Source: Bacillus sp. 491mf | GTDB taxonomy: Bacteria; Bacillota; Bacilli; Bacillales; Bacillaceae_G | Length of the DNA: 63,075 bases | Assembly: GCF_900112415.1 (NCBI RefSeq) | Contig: NZ_FOLV01000020.1 | Span: 1-63,075 of the forward strand | Reading direction: 5' to 3' | Shown here: positions 40,962 through 50,447 of the stretch, in pieces | How the letters are laid out: every line of letters starts with the position of its first letter | Position numbering within the stretch: position 1 is the first letter of the stretch | Made by a program: the position numbers and the translations under genes | Notes under the pieces: generated by a model | Seen by the model: the letters and a program-made list of their open reading frames with translations, nothing else | Database searches by the model: none | What the model was told of the DNA's origin: nothing

Positions 40962-42149
40962 ATGGCAACTACAACAAACCGAACAACTATCTTCTATGTC
41001 ATTTGTATTAGCGCTTTATTAGGTTCTCTCGCACAAAATATGTATACCCCCATCTTGCCAATGATTCAAGGGGCATTTCACACATCATTATATTGGGTCA
41101 ATCTGACTGTTTCCGTTTTTACTTTTGTACTTGCCATTATGCAAATTGTATACGGTCCCCTTATTGATACAAAAGGAAGAAAATACATCCTTATTCCAGG
41201 GCTATCGATGAGTTTCATTGGCTCAATAGGTTGTGTGTTTTCACCAAACATTTACGTATTTCTTGTCTTTAGAGCCATTCAAGCCTTTGGAACAGCAGCT
41301 ATCCCAGTTGTTTCAGCTACCATCATTGGAGATTTATATGAAGGAAATGAGCACGGCAAAGCAATGAGCATGTACCAAACACTTTTAGCACTGGCACCTG
41401 CTATTGGTCCTTTAATGGGAGGTTATTTAGGAAATAGAAATGGGCACATTTCTATCTTTCTCTTTTTAGCAGCGATTAGTATCATTTTATTACTTATAAA
41501 CATTGTGTTACTTCCAGAAACAAAACCAGTTTCTTCTATAAAACAACAAGCAACGAAACACTACTTTCGAGTTTTACAAAATAAGATTGGTTTTACCATT
41601 GTCGTAATTGGTTTTATGCAATTTTATCTTTATTTTTGCTTCCTTGTCTTTTTACCATCGATGTTAAAAACTTTATTTCATCTTCATCCACATACAATTG
41701 GGCTCATCTTTGTTCCCATGTCATTATGTATGATGGTAGGTAGTTATTGTTATAAAATGTTACAAAAGAAAATCCAGACAAAACATGCTTTACTCTTTAC
41801 AAGTTTCTTTCATATTGCATGTATCTTATTATTTTCTATTACCTATAACATTACGATCCCTATCCTTATCATCGTCACTTCTCTATACGGATTCAGCATG
41901 GGATTATCAATGCCAACTCATACAACCTTATTAACAGAAGAATTTGTTGATGAACGTGCAACTGCTATTGGTATATATAACTTTATTCGGTATTTCGGAA
42001 TGGGAGTAGGCCCGCTCCTTGGCAGTTTTCTAGTATTTGATCAAAATTACTTTTGGATTTTCTTTTCAGGATCCGTAGTCTTTCTATTATTTCTCTTATA
42101 TGCAATGAAGAATTTCATTCATTTTCATACAAGAAAAGAAGAAATCTAG
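40962..42149 (+). CDS. MFS drug-efflux transporter (Bcr/CflA-like)
   Basis: 395 residues from ATG 40962 (AGGAGGAG upstream). Twelve membrane segments. The motif A loop GPLIDTKGRKYILIPGL (about 66-82) and motif C-like LLALAPAIGPLMGGYLG are typical of DHA1 drug:H+ antiporters. Under control of the divergent MarR regulator, as usual for ligand-induced efflux pumps. Confidence 0.9.
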   Translation: MATTTNRTTIFYVICISALLGSLAQNMYTPILPMIQGAFHTSLYWVNLTVSVFTFVLAIMQIVYGPLIDTKGRKYILIPGLSMSFIGSIGCVFSPNIYVFLVFRAIQAFGTAAIPVVSATIIGDLYEGNEHGKAMSMYQTLLALAPAIGPLMGGYLGNRNGHISIFLFLAAISIILLLINIVLLPETKPVSSIKQQATKHYFRVLQNKIGFTIVVIGFMQFYLYFCFLVFLPSMLKTLFHLHPHTIGLIFVPMSLCMMVGSYCYKMLQKKIQTKHALLFTSFFHIACILLFSITYNITIPILIIVTSLYGFSMGLSMPTHTTLLTEEFVDERATAIGIYNFIRYFGMGVGPLLGSFLVFDQNYFWIFFSGSVVFLLFLLYAMKNFIHFHTRKEEI

Positions 42150-42164
42150 AATTCAGTGAACATA

Positions 42165-42201
42165 AAAAAGAATCTCTAAAAACCACCTTTAGAGATTCTC
42201 T
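42165..42201. terminator. bidirectional terminator between the MFS and kdpD genes
   Basis: AGAATCTCTAAA-AACCACC-TTTAGAGATTCT with A-run on the left and T-rich right side. Confidence 0.82.
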
Positions 42202-42204
42202 TCC

Positions 42205-43353
42205 CTACCCTCTTTGATCCGCCACAATATGAATATCAATGTTCTTCGTCAGTCTCATAATTTCATTTACAATGGAACCTTTGCGAATTTCTTCCCATCT
42301 TGTTCTTGCTGATTGTCCAAGCAGAATTTGGGTGACTTGTCGTTCTTTTGCTACTTTAATGATTATATCGGCCGGTTTACTACCTTTTGCTTCTTCTAAT
42401 AAAAAGGTTGCATCAAATTGATTCGTTAACGCTTTCCATTCTTCAATCACTTGTTTCTTTCCTTCTGATATAGATTCAATCGTTTCTCTTTCTACATTTA
42501 GTACATATAATTCTGCATTTAAACGGGTTGCCATGCGCCATCCGCGGCGAATGAGCTTTTCTGCTGTGGAACTGTACTGCACGCAAACAAGAATTTTTTC
42601 TTTCACTCCAATTGGTTCCTCAGTAAATTGACTAATTTTCTCGTCCATATCATCCGCAACTTCTCGAAGTGATAATTCGCGGAGCGCCCCTAAATTATTT
42701 AGTGTAAAAAAGTGATTTAAGCTCCGCCCAATTTTTTCTTCCTTATATATCTTTCCGTCTATCAATCGTTTTCGAAGTACTTCTGGCGTTACATCAACAA
42801 GTTGAATTTCATTGGCCTTTTGTAAAATGAAGTCAGGAACGCGCTCTCTTACTTTGACCCCTGTAATTTGCTCAACAATATCGTGAACACTTTCTAAATG
42901 TTGAATGTTAAATGCAGACAGAACATCAATGCCAGCATCCAATAATTCTTCGACATCTTGATAGCGTTTTTTATGTTTCGAACCAGGGATATTCGTATGG
43001 GCTAACTCATCCACAATGACAACTTGCGGTGCCCGTTTTATAATTGCTTCGACATCCAATTCCGGAAACACTTTCTCTTTGTAATGAATCTCTTTTAACG
43101 GAACAGCCTCTAACTCAGCAATCGCCTCTTCTGTTTCTTTTCGGCCATGCGTTTCAATGAGACCAATTACAACATCAATACCTTCTTTTCGCATCTCTCT
43201 TGCATCAAAAAGCATTTTATAACTTTTTCCGACTCCAGGAGCTGCGCCGACATACAGCTTTAACTTCCCTCTATTTAGTTGACGAATGTATTCTAAATAT
43301 TCTTCTGGCGTTCGCCTTTGAAACGTTGGCTTATAGTCATCCGCATACATCAA
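42205..43353 (-). CDS. kdpD: kinase-less KdpD (KdpD N-terminal and USP domains only)
   Basis: 382 residues, against about 900 for full KdpD. The N-terminal KdpD domain has the Walker A-like GAAPGVGKSYKML (about 36-48) and the VDELAHTNIPGSKH block (about 114-127). A universal stress protein domain occupies about 250-380. The four-helix membrane unit, GAF and histidine kinase are absent, and there is no kdpE. Truncated KdpDs of this kind occur in other bacteria. In full KdpD the N-terminal domain has recently been linked to c-di-AMP binding in Firmicutes, so it may modulate the pump rather than transcription. Last gene of the kdp operon. Confidence 0.88.
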   Translation of the reverse strand: MMYADDYKPTFQRRTPEEYLEYIRQLNRGKLKLYVGAAPGVGKSYKMLFDAREMRKEGIDVVIGLIETHGRKETEEAIAELEAVPLKEIHYKEKVFPELDVEAIIKRAPQVVIVDELAHTNIPGSKHKKRYQDVEELLDAGIDVLSAFNIQHLESVHDIVEQITGVKVRERVPDFILQKANEIQLVDVTPEVLRKRLIDGKIYKEEKIGRSLNHFFTLNNLGALRELSLREVADDMDEKISQFTEEPIGVKEKILVCVQYSSTAEKLIRRGWRMATRLNAELYVLNVERETIESISEGKKQVIEEWKALTNQFDATFLLEEAKGSKPADIIIKVAKERQVTQILLGQSARTRWEEIRKGSIVNEIMRLTKNIDIHIVADQRG

Positions 43354-43373
43354 AATGCACCCTTTCTAGCCAA

Positions 43374-43412
43374 ACAATACTACCTCAATCTAAGCGATTG
43401 AGGTAGTATTGT
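43374..43412 (-). other. 17-bp stem-loop between kdpC and kdpD
   Basis: ACAATACTACCTCAATC and GATTGAGGTAGTATTGT are perfectly complementary around a TAAGC/GCTTA loop. There is no U-run, so it probably sets mRNA stability or read-through between kdpFABC and kdpD. Confidence 0.7.
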
Positions 43413-43996
43413 TACATCATTTTTTGTAATTCTACATTTAACTTCAACACGTTGACGCGATCTTCACCAAACAATCCAAGTGCTTTTCCTTCTATTTGCG
43501 ATTCAATCAGTTTATTAATTTTTTCTTTCGGAATATTCGTTATTTTAGAGATGCGATCTACTTGTACGTAAGCCGCTTGTGGACTAATGTCTGGGTCTAA
43601 TCCTGAACCTGAATTCGTTACTAAATCCATCGGAACTTCTGTAACAGGAACGGCTGGATTTTCCTTCTTCCAATTTTCCACACTCTCTTCTACACGTTTT
43701 ACTAAATCTGGATTAGATGGTGCATAGTTATTCGATCCAGATGCTTCTGCTTTATATTCTATACTAGAGACACGTCCATGGAAATAACGTGGGTCTGTAA
43801 AATTTTGACCAATTAATTCCGAACCAATGACTTCATTTTTGTCATTATAGATAAGGCTTCCATCTGCATTATCTTTCATAAATGCTTGTGCAACTCCTGT
43901 AACTAGCAGTGGATAGATGAGCCCGCATATAACAAGAAATGTAAAGGTTATACGAATAACAGGTGAAAGTATCTTTTGTTTTTCAAACATTTTCAT
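43412..43996 (-). CDS. kdpC: K+-transporting ATPase subunit KdpC
   Basis: 194 residues. One N-terminal membrane helix (about 13-34), then the KdpC domain with [21 protein letters not shown] (about 53-73), [13 protein letters not shown] and [19 protein letters not shown]. It stabilises the KdpA-KdpB complex and helps nucleotide binding. 12 nt downstream of kdpB. Confidence 0.96.
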   Translation of the reverse strand: MKMFEKQKILSPVIRITFTFLVICGLIYPLLVTGVAQAFMKDNADGSLIYNDKNEVIGSELIGQNFTDPRYFHGRVSSIEYKAEASGSNNYAPSNPDLVKRVEESVENWKKENPAVPVTEVPMDLVTNSGSGLDPDISPQAAYVQVDRISKITNIPKEKINKLIESQIEGKALGLFGEDRVNVLKLNVELQKMM

Positions 43997-44008
43997 TTCC
44001 CCTTTTCT

Positions 44009-46102
44009 TTAAATAAACAATCCGACAATCATGTCAATCAGCTTAATACCGACGAACGGAACAATGACTCCACCAAGTCCGTAAATAAGTAGGTTACGTC
44101 CTAACAATGCATTAGAACTCATCGGTTTATAAGCAATCCCTCTCATCGCTAGTGGAATAAGCGCCGGGATAATAATCGCGTTAAAGATAAGCGCTGATAA
44201 AATCGCTGATAACGGTGAATGTAATTTCATCACGTTCAGTGCTTCCATTTGCGGAATTGCCAATGTAAACATCGCTGGGATAATTGCAAAGTATTTCGCA
44301 ATATCATTAGCGATACTAAATGTTGTTAGCGCACCGCGTGTCATTAATAGCTGCTTACCAATCCCTACAACCTCAATAATTTTCGTTGGGTTTGAATCTA
44401 AATCAATCATATTTGCGGCTTCTTTCGCTGCTGCTGTACCACTATTCATCGCCAAACCAACATCGGCCTGCGCTAAAGCCGGTGCATCATTTGTACCATC
44501 ACCTGTCATCGCAACAAGCTTTCCTTTGTCTTGCTCTGCTTTAATTACCGCAATTTTATCTTCTGGTTTACATTCTGCCACAAATTCATCCACACCAGCT
44601 TCTTTCGCAATCGTTGCGGCAGTAAGCGGGTTATCACCTGTACACATTACTGTTTTAATCCCCATTTGACGAAGCTGTTCAAATCGTTCGCGCATCCCTG
44701 GTTTTACAGTATCTTTTAAATAAATTAATCCGTAAATACGATCATTCGCTGCAACTGCGAGCGGTGTACCGCCTTCTTTCGCAATTAAATCCGCCTTTTG
44801 ATTTAAATCTTTCGGAATTGTACCGCCTTGCGATTGTACCCATTCAATCACAGCGCCAACCGCACCTTTTCGTATTTTTACACCATCTGTTAAGTCCACA
44901 CCACTCATACGTGTCTCCGCTTTAAATGGAACAAACTCACCTTGCTCAGCAAGTGTACCGTTATAAGAGAATGCTTTAGATTGTACGTATTCAATAACTG
45001 AACGTCCTTCTGGCGTCTCATCTAACACCGAGCTAAGCGCTGCCCATTTTGCCACTTGTTCAATTGTTTCATTTCCTACTGGTAAAAGCGTATGTGCCAT
45101 ACGATTACCGAATGTAATTGTCCCTGTTTTATCTAAAATAATGGTGTTAATATCACCAGCTGCTTCCACTGCTTTACCGCTCATCGCTAACACGTTAAAC
45201 TTCGTTACACGGTCCATCCCTGCAATCCCAATTGCCGATAACAAACCACCAATTGTTGTTGGAATTAAACAAACAAGAAGCGCAACGAGTATAGATGTAT
45301 CAATTTGGAAGCCAAGATAATTCGTAAAGATTGGTAATGTCACAACAACGATTAAGAAAATAAGCGTTAAACTCATTAAGACCGTATTAAGAGCAATTTC
45401 ATTTGGTGTTTTTTGACGAGATGCCCCTTCTACTAAAGAAATCATTTTATCTAAGAAAGATTCACCAGGATTACTTGTAATTCGAATTGTAATTTCATCA
45501 CTTACCACCATTGTTCCGCCTGTAACGGAGCAAAAATCGCCGCCCGCCTCTTTCATAACTGGTGCGGATTCCCCGGTAATTGCGGATTCGTCTACAGACG
45601 CTAAACCGCGAATAACTTCTCCGTCACTCGGAATCATTTCACCTTGTTTGACAAGAACAACATCACCTTTTTTCAGTTCAGTTGCTGAAACTCTAGCGAC
45701 ACTTCCATTTTCTTTTATTACATTTGCAAATACATCTTTTTTCGATTGTTTTAACGAATCAGCTTGCGCTTTCCCGCGCCCTTCTGCTAATGCTTCTGCA
45801 AAATTAGCAAACAAAACAGTGAATAATAGAATAAGAGAAACCGTTATATTGAACCACCCTGGAATACTACTAGATCCATTAGGTAGAAATGATAAAATTA
45901 ATGTTAGAAAAAATCCAATTTCCACCACAAACATAATCGGATTTTTCACCATTACTCGTGGATTCAATTTCGCAAAAGCTTCTTTTATCGCATTTGTAAT
46001 AATGTCACGATCCATCGTTTTTGCTTGTCTTACTTCATCTTCTACGACCGATATAACCGATTGATTCGGTTGTTTATCTTTTACCACTACAGGTTTCATC
46101 AT
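44009..46102 (-). CDS. kdpB: K+-transporting P-type ATPase subunit KdpB
   Basis: 697 residues. P-type ATPase motifs are TGES (about 175), phosphorylation site DKTGT (about 325), and [16 protein letters not shown]. Seven-helix topology is that of the type IA KdpB. GGAGGAGAC precedes tandem ATGs. It hydrolyses ATP to drive K+ uptake through KdpA at very low external K+. Confidence 0.97.
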   Translation of the reverse strand: MMKPVVVKDKQPNQSVISVVEDEVRQAKTMDRDIITNAIKEAFAKLNPRVMVKNPIMFVVEIGFFLTLILSFLPNGSSSIPGWFNITVSLILLFTVLFANFAEALAEGRGKAQADSLKQSKKDVFANVIKENGSVARVSATELKKGDVVLVKQGEMIPSDGEVIRGLASVDESAITGESAPVMKEAGGDFCSVTGGTMVVSDEITIRITSNPGESFLDKMISLVEGASRQKTPNEIALNTVLMSLTLIFLIVVVTLPIFTNYLGFQIDTSILVALLVCLIPTTIGGLLSAIGIAGMDRVTKFNVLAMSGKAVEAAGDINTIILDKTGTITFGNRMAHTLLPVGNETIEQVAKWAALSSVLDETPEGRSVIEYVQSKAFSYNGTLAEQGEFVPFKAETRMSGVDLTDGVKIRKGAVGAVIEWVQSQGGTIPKDLNQKADLIAKEGGTPLAVAANDRIYGLIYLKDTVKPGMRERFEQLRQMGIKTVMCTGDNPLTAATIAKEAGVDEFVAECKPEDKIAVIKAEQDKGKLVAMTGDGTNDAPALAQADVGLAMNSGTAAAKEAANMIDLDSNPTKIIEVVGIGKQLLMTRGALTTFSIANDIAKYFAIIPAMFTLAIPQMEALNVMKLHSPLSAILSALIFNAIIIPALIPLAMRGIAYKPMSSNALLGRNLLIYGLGGVIVPFVGIKLIDMIVGLFI

Positions 46103-46112
46103 GTCTCCTCCA

Positions 46113-47780
46113 TTACTTCAATGTAAGAAATTCTGCAATTGGTCCTAACACTAACATCGGGAAGAACGTTAATGCCCCAACGATTACAATTGTTCCTATG
46201 AAAATACCGCCAAATAAACCGTTATCTGTTCGGAATGTTCCGATTGTTTCTGGTACTACCGTCTTCTCTTTTAATGAAGCCGCTACAGCGAGCATTGTAA
46301 TTAAGCTGAAATAACGTCCTAAAAACATCACGATACCAGTCGTAATATTCCAAAATGCTGTATTATCTCCTAACCCTTCAAAGCCAGAACCATTATTCGC
46401 TGCCGAAGAAGTATATTCATATACAACTTGTGTCAAACCATGAAAGCCAGAGTTTGAAATTGCATCTGTTCCGAGATGAGTGGAAAGAGCCAGTGCTGAA
46501 AACCCTAAAATAAGTAAAGGATGAAATAGGATCGTTACCGCAATCAATTTCATTTCCTTTCCTTCAATCTTCTTCCCTAAAAATTCTGGTGTACGTCCGA
46601 CCATTAACCCCGATATAAAGACCGCGATGATTGCGTACATAATAATATTGATAAATCCAGCACCAACCCCGCCGTATACTGTATTTAACATCATATTGAC
46701 AAGTGGTACTAAACCGCCAGTTGGTGTCAACGTATCGTGCATTGTATCAACAGCACCTGTTTCCGCTGCCGTTGTTACCGTTGCGTACAGTGACGAAAAG
46801 ACTGTTCCAAAGCGAACTTCTTTTCCTTCTACGCTGCCTTGACTATGCTGCATCCCCATTTCATTTAACACTGGATTTCCATGTAACTCTGACGTCACAA
46901 TCGTTGTAAATCCCATTAAAAATACGATGAATAAAGAAACGAAAAGAACGCGTCCTTGTTTTTTATTCCCGACCATTCTTCCGTACGTAAATGGCAGAGC
47001 CGTTGGTAACAGCATCATTAACATCATCTGTAAAATGTTACTAATTTGACCTGGGTTTTCAAATGGATGCGTTGAGTTTGCACCGAAAAATCCTCCGCCG
47101 TTGTTCCCTAATTCCTTAATAGAAACGAAAGAAGCAACCGGGCCACGTAATATACTTTGTTTCACACCCTCAATTGTATGAGCTGTAGCTGCTCCTTCTA
47201 ACGTTTGCGGTACACCAAGTGCAACGAAGACAAGCGCTGCTATAAATGCAATTGGGAGAAAAACTCTCGTTAAAGCACGTGTAAAATCTACGAAGAAATT
47301 TCCAAGTTCTTTCCCTGCTAAACCTCTTATAAAAGCCATTACAATTGCTAATGTTGTCGCTGGTGCTGTAAACATTAAAAACGTAATTCCAATTAATTGT
47401 GATAAGTACGATACACCATTTTCACCGCTGTAATGCTGCAAGTTTGTATCTGCCATAAAACTAATCGCTGTATTAAAAGCAAGTGTAGGTTCCATCCCCT
47501 GAACATGAGCTGGATTTAATGGCAATACGCCTTGCAAACGAAGTATGAAATATACAACAACAATCATAAATCCATTAAGCGCAACTAATGACAATGCATA
47601 TTGCTTCCAGCTCTGGTTATAAGGCTTCACACCGGAAATTTTAAAAATAATGTTTTCAAAAGGTCCGAACACTTTATCCAATTTACGATTCCCTTGAAAC
47701 GCCTTCTCTAAATAAATCCCCGTTGGCTTTGCAACAAGAACAAATAATAACATTGTGACCAAAACGGCAATCCAAATCAT
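46113..47780 (-). CDS. kdpA: K+-transporting ATPase subunit KdpA
   Basis: 555 residues, ten membrane segments, with four K+-channel-like pore repeats visible (for example [53 protein letters not shown]). It forms the K+ path of the Kdp pump. GGGGGAAGGG lies before the ATG, and the gene is 19 nt from kdpF. Confidence 0.97.
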   Translation of the reverse strand: MIWIAVLVTMLLFVLVAKPTGIYLEKAFQGNRKLDKVFGPFENIIFKISGVKPYNQSWKQYALSLVALNGFMIVVVYFILRLQGVLPLNPAHVQGMEPTLAFNTAISFMADTNLQHYSGENGVSYLSQLIGITFLMFTAPATTLAIVMAFIRGLAGKELGNFFVDFTRALTRVFLPIAFIAALVFVALGVPQTLEGAATAHTIEGVKQSILRGPVASFVSIKELGNNGGGFFGANSTHPFENPGQISNILQMMLMMLLPTALPFTYGRMVGNKKQGRVLFVSLFIVFLMGFTTIVTSELHGNPVLNEMGMQHSQGSVEGKEVRFGTVFSSLYATVTTAAETGAVDTMHDTLTPTGGLVPLVNMMLNTVYGGVGAGFINIIMYAIIAVFISGLMVGRTPEFLGKKIEGKEMKLIAVTILFHPLLILGFSALALSTHLGTDAISNSGFHGLTQVVYEYTSSAANNGSGFEGLGDNTAFWNITTGIVMFLGRYFSLITMLAVAASLKEKTVVPETIGTFRTDNGLFGGIFIGTIVIVGALTFFPMLVLGPIAEFLTLK

Positions 47781-47799
47781 AATAAACCCTTCCCCCTAA

Positions 47800-47880
47800 T
47801 TAAAACTTTTCTGGATTTAATAGCGCATAAACTAAGTACACAGTAAGTAAGCCAACAATAATGGATACTGCAATACTCAT
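47800..47880 (-). CDS. kdpF: KdpF small membrane subunit
   Basis: 26 residues, MSIAVSIIVGLLTVYLVYAL then LNPEKF, a single helix ending in the NPEKF signature of KdpF. Its ATG overlaps the stop of the preceding 34-residue frame (ATGA), so the two are translationally coupled. It stabilises the Kdp complex. Confidence 0.92.
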   Translation of the reverse strand: MSIAVSIIVGLLTVYLVYALLNPEKF

Positions 47881-47981
47881 TGCTTCTTCCCTTCTTTCAC
47901 AACGTTATCCGACCATCTTACAAGACCGATCATTGTCCCAACTAACACAACTAAAATTGCTATCATAGCGATATCTAACAT
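47877..47981 (-). CDS. 34-residue membrane peptide upstream of kdpF
   Basis: MLDIAMIAILVVLVGTMIGL is followed by VRWSDNVVKEGKKQ, one transmembrane helix with a charged tail. AGGGATG precedes the ATG and the stop overlaps the kdpF start. It is the first reading frame after the c-di-AMP riboswitch terminator. Not recognised: an accessory Kdp peptide or a leader peptide coupling translation to kdpF. Confidence 0.75.
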   Translation of the reverse strand: MLDIAMIAILVVLVGTMIGLVRWSDNVVKEGKKQ

Positions 47982-48024
47982 TCTTCATCCCTCACTAAAA
48001 TGTAAAATTTTACCATCAAAAGCA

Positions 48025-48058
48025 TAAAAAAGAACACTGAGGATCTACTCAGTGTTCG
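48025..48058 (-). terminator. expression-platform terminator of the kdp c-di-AMP riboswitch
   Basis: GAACACTGAG-TAGATC-CTCAGTGTTC followed by TTTTTTAT on the minus strand, between aptamer and first gene. c-di-AMP binding is expected to favour it. Confidence 0.85.
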
Positions 48059-48077
48059 AAAATGAACAACACAAAAG

Positions 48078-48224
48078 TAAACCTCCTCTCCAAACGCTTA
48101 CGAGGTTAGCTGTCGGATTCGGGCCTAAAGAGTAGCCCTACTTTCATCATGAAAGATTCACCCCAAGTGACAATGCACAAAATTGGTTCCCCCGCTCCAT
48201 TTCTGGACTCAGCGATATCAGGTT
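48078..48224 (-). ncRNA. c-di-AMP riboswitch (ydaO-yuaA type) controlling kdp
   Basis: On the minus strand, GAGCGGGGGAACCAATTTTG, TTGGGGTGAATC, GTAGGGCTACTCTTTAGGC, CCGAATCCGACAGCTAACCT and CGTAAGCG follow in the order of the ydaO-yuaA consensus. It is an OFF switch: high c-di-AMP, a sign of sufficient K+, terminates kdp transcription. This replaces the usual KdpDE control. Region 47982-48647 otherwise holds promoter sequence and repeats only. Confidence 0.93.
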
Positions 48225-48484
48225 GTTTTTTGGAAATTTTATGAACAATTTATGAATGTAAATATACTCCTCTAAATTTTACTTGTAAAGAGGGAAAATA
48301 ACTAAAATATGAAAATATCCCCCCTTTTAAACGCTTACATCAAGGATAAATACATCTTTATCATCTTTTTTCTTTCATTTTCTTCCTTTTTCATTATGTA
48401 TACGTTCTTTTACAAGTAAAAAACAGAAGATTATCTCTATAAATCAAACACAACATAACCTGCTCTTCTCTCCTTGTCTTAAAC

Positions 48485-48640
48485 CTCACACGTGACAAAA
48501 AAAGCCCTGACCGCTACTATAAACGGCCAAGACCTCGTACTCGCTTGCTCCTTTTGTTTTAAACCCCGCTCGTGGCACAAAAAAGGCCCTGGCCGCTACT
48601 ATGCACGGCCAGAACCTCTCGCCCACCCTAAAAAGAAAGG
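48485..48640 (+). repeat. dispersed repeat, CGGCCA family, two copies in tandem
   Basis: CCCTGACCGCTACTATAAAC/GGCCAAGACCTCG and CCCTGGCCGCTACTATGCAC/GGCCAGAACCTCTCGCCC, each preceded by CGTGACAAAAAA or CGTGGCACAAAAAA. Same family as 8283-8360. Confidence 0.62.
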
Positions 48641-48647
48641 GGCTAAA

Positions 48648-48872
48648 TCATAAAAAAGACCGTAAATTACGCCCCCGAATACATACTCTCACCAATTCCG
48701 CATGTTGCTTCTCATATTCAATAATATCTTGTTCTAAATATAAACAGATACCTTCTGGCGGAAGAATTACATATGGCTTCGGAAAGAATGGATCATGTTC
48801 AGCTAACTCCTGTACTCGCTCTAACGATAACGCCCAGCGCTTTGCTAATTCACGGCAAAGTAATACTTTCAT
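48648..48872 (-). CDS. small AlpA/excisionase-like HTH protein
   Basis: 74 residues, ATG behind GGAGGAATCGGAT. CRELAKRWALSLERVQELAE looks like a helix-turn-helix and DPFFPKPYVILPPEGICLYLEQDIIEYEKQH follows the FPKP-wing-DVexW pattern of AlpA-type winged HTHs. It should bind DNA, though as a 74-residue protein it could also be an adaptor. 16 nt downstream of the TrkA-N-like gene, in one operon under a c-di-AMP riboswitch. Confidence 0.65.
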   Translation of the reverse strand: MKVLLCRELAKRWALSLERVQELAEHDPFFPKPYVILPPEGICLYLEQDIIEYEKQHAELVRVCIRGRNLRSFL

Positions 48873-48888
48873 ATCCGATTCCTCCGCC

Positions 48889-49290
48889 CTACTCTAAAGT
48901 CAAAAACGAAATGTTATCACAAGTTGTAAACACCACTAATTGAATTCCAATCGTTTTATAGAGGTGCTTAGGATATTGTTTATTTCGCGTGACGACTGTA
49001 ATAGGCGCGGTAAATGAAGAGCGAATACGTTCGGCGAAGAAGCTAATTGTGGATAATTCATCTCCTAGCAAAATGATTTTTTTAACTGCTTTGCATACTT
49101 TCACAATCATGCTCGGGTCATCTGGGCAACAATATGCTTGTTGAAATCCACATGCTTTCACTTCACTTGCCACATATTCACTTGCTGTAAAAATAACCAT
49201 TTCACTTTGAAAAGGTATTAAATCATGCAAACTCTTTACTTTCGCAACTTCACCTACACAAATGAGCATGTACTCTTTTTCCTCATCCAT
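48889..49290 (-). CDS. TrkA-N/RCK-like small protein of unknown function
   Basis: 133 residues, ATG behind AAGGAGGATCCAGTGC. Rossmann-like alternation: MLICVGEVAKVKSL, EMVIFTASEYVASEVKACGFQ, KIILLGDELSTISFFAERIR, APITVVTRNKQYPKHLYKTIGIQLVVFTTCD. The last part resembles TrkA-N domains of RCK proteins that gate K+ channels, although the glycine-rich nucleotide motif is degenerate. Its c-di-AMP riboswitch and the adjacent kdp operon support a K+-related job. Family assignment is tentative. Confidence 0.55.
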   Translation of the reverse strand: MDEEKEYMLICVGEVAKVKSLHDLIPFQSEMVIFTASEYVASEVKACGFQQAYCCPDDPSMIVKVCKAVKKIILLGDELSTISFFAERIRSSFTAPITVVTRNKQYPKHLYKTIGIQLVVFTTCDNISFLTLE

Positions 49291-49309
49291 GCACTGGATC
49301 CTCCTTCAC

Positions 49310-49343
49310 ATAAAAGAATTTTTAACTATCGATTAAAATTCTT
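49310..49343 (-). terminator. expression-platform terminator of the second c-di-AMP riboswitch
   Basis: AGAATTTTAATCGATAGTTA then AAAATTCTTTTA, an A/T-rich hairpin with a T-run on the minus strand, 25 nt before the TrkA-N-like start. Confidence 0.68.
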
Positions 49344-49385
49344 TTTATGCTAGTCGGATCGATGAATTGATGTATTCACTTGCAC

Positions 49386-49522
49386 CATCCTCTCTCAACA
49401 CGCTTACGGAGTTAGCTGTCGGATTCGGGCTTTGAGAGTAGCCCTACCTTCAAAAAAGGATTCACCCCAAGTGACAATGCACAAAATTGGTTCCTCCGCT
49501 CCAAATTTCGGATTCAGCGTTC
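49386..49522 (-). ncRNA. c-di-AMP riboswitch (ydaO-yuaA type) controlling the TrkA-N-like operon
   Basis: On the minus strand, GGAGCGGAGGAACCAATTTT, CTTGGGGTGAATCC, GTAGGGCTACTCTCAAAGCC, CGAATCCGACAGCTAACTCC and CGTAAGCG. Nearly the same sequence as the kdp copy 1.2 kb away. The 49291-49620 gap contains this aptamer, its terminator and the thiD terminator. Confidence 0.93.
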
Positions 49523-49574
49523 AAAAAATAGATTCTGGCTGATATATTACTCCTGATTTTGGAAAAAGTAAACA

Positions 49575-49606
49575 TGAAAAAAGCCAATTTTTCCAACTGG
49601 CTTTCT
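49575..49606 (-). terminator. terminator of the thiamin operon
   Basis: AAAGCCAGTTGG-AAAA-ATTGGCTTTTTTC on the minus strand, 15 nt after thiD. Confidence 0.85.
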
Positions 49607-49620
49607 TCAAAAATACATAT

Positions 49621-50433
49621 TTATACACGCATATTTCTACGTCCATATGCAAAATGATTCGTTGGTCCGTGACCGCTTCCAATGTTCAACTCATCTTCAA
49701 TCGCTATACTAATAAAGCTCTTCGCTTCCCGAACTCCCTCTTCAATTTCATAACCTTTCGCGAGTCCGGCTGTTACAGCTGCCGCAAACGTGCAACCACT
49801 TCCATGTGTTTGAAGAGACGCAATCCGTTTACTTCTATATTCCATAAACTTATTTCCATCAAACAATAAATCAATTACTTTATTCCCTTGATATGCTGCA
49901 TGCCCGCCTTTCATGACGACAAACTTCGCCCCTAAATCATGCAGCATTTTCGCAGCTTCTTTACTATCTTCAATCGTATCAATCTTCATTCCTGTTAATA
50001 CTTCTGCTTCAGGGACATTTGGCGTAATTACCGTTGCAAGCGGCAGCAAATGTTCTTTTAATGCTGTAACAGCTTCCTGTTGTAATAATGACGCTCCGCC
50101 TTTAGCAATCATTACAGGGTCTAGCACAATATTATTCCATGAAAATGATTTAATATTTTCAGCTACGACTCTAATAATTTCACTACTAAATAACATTCCA
50201 AGTTTTACTGCATCAGGCGTTAAATCCGTCCCAATAGAATGTAACTGCTCTTCAATTCCTTCTGTAGGAACAGGATACACTCCTTGTACACCGAGCGTAT
50301 TTTGGGCCGTAATCGCTGTAATGGCTGTCATTCCGTACACACCGAGTTCTTGAAACGTCTTTAAATCTGCTTGAATCCCGGCACCGCCGCCGCTATCAGA
50401 GCCCGCAATCGTTAATGCTTTATTCACTTTCAT
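49621..50433 (-). CDS. thiD: HMP/HMP-phosphate kinase ThiD
   Basis: 270 residues from ATG 50433 (AGGGTGAGGGAA). Ribokinase-fold motifs TIAGSDSGGGAGIQADLKTF (about 8-27), DPVMIAKGGASLL, TPNVPEAEVLTG and the anion hole THGSGCTFAAAV. It phosphorylates hydroxymethylpyrimidine twice to HMP-PP for thiamin synthesis. Last gene of the thi operon, 14 nt from thiF. Confidence 0.95.
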   Translation of the reverse strand: MKVNKALTIAGSDSGGGAGIQADLKTFQELGVYGMTAITAITAQNTLGVQGVYPVPTEGIEEQLHSIGTDLTPDAVKLGMLFSSEIIRVVAENIKSFSWNNIVLDPVMIAKGGASLLQQEAVTALKEHLLPLATVITPNVPEAEVLTGMKIDTIEDSKEAAKMLHDLGAKFVVMKGGHAAYQGNKVIDLLFDGNKFMEYRSKRIASLQTHGSGCTFAAAVTAGLAKGYEIEEGVREAKSFISIAIEDELNIGSGHGPTNHFAYGRRNMRV

Positions 50434-50447
50434 TTCCCTCACCCTTT

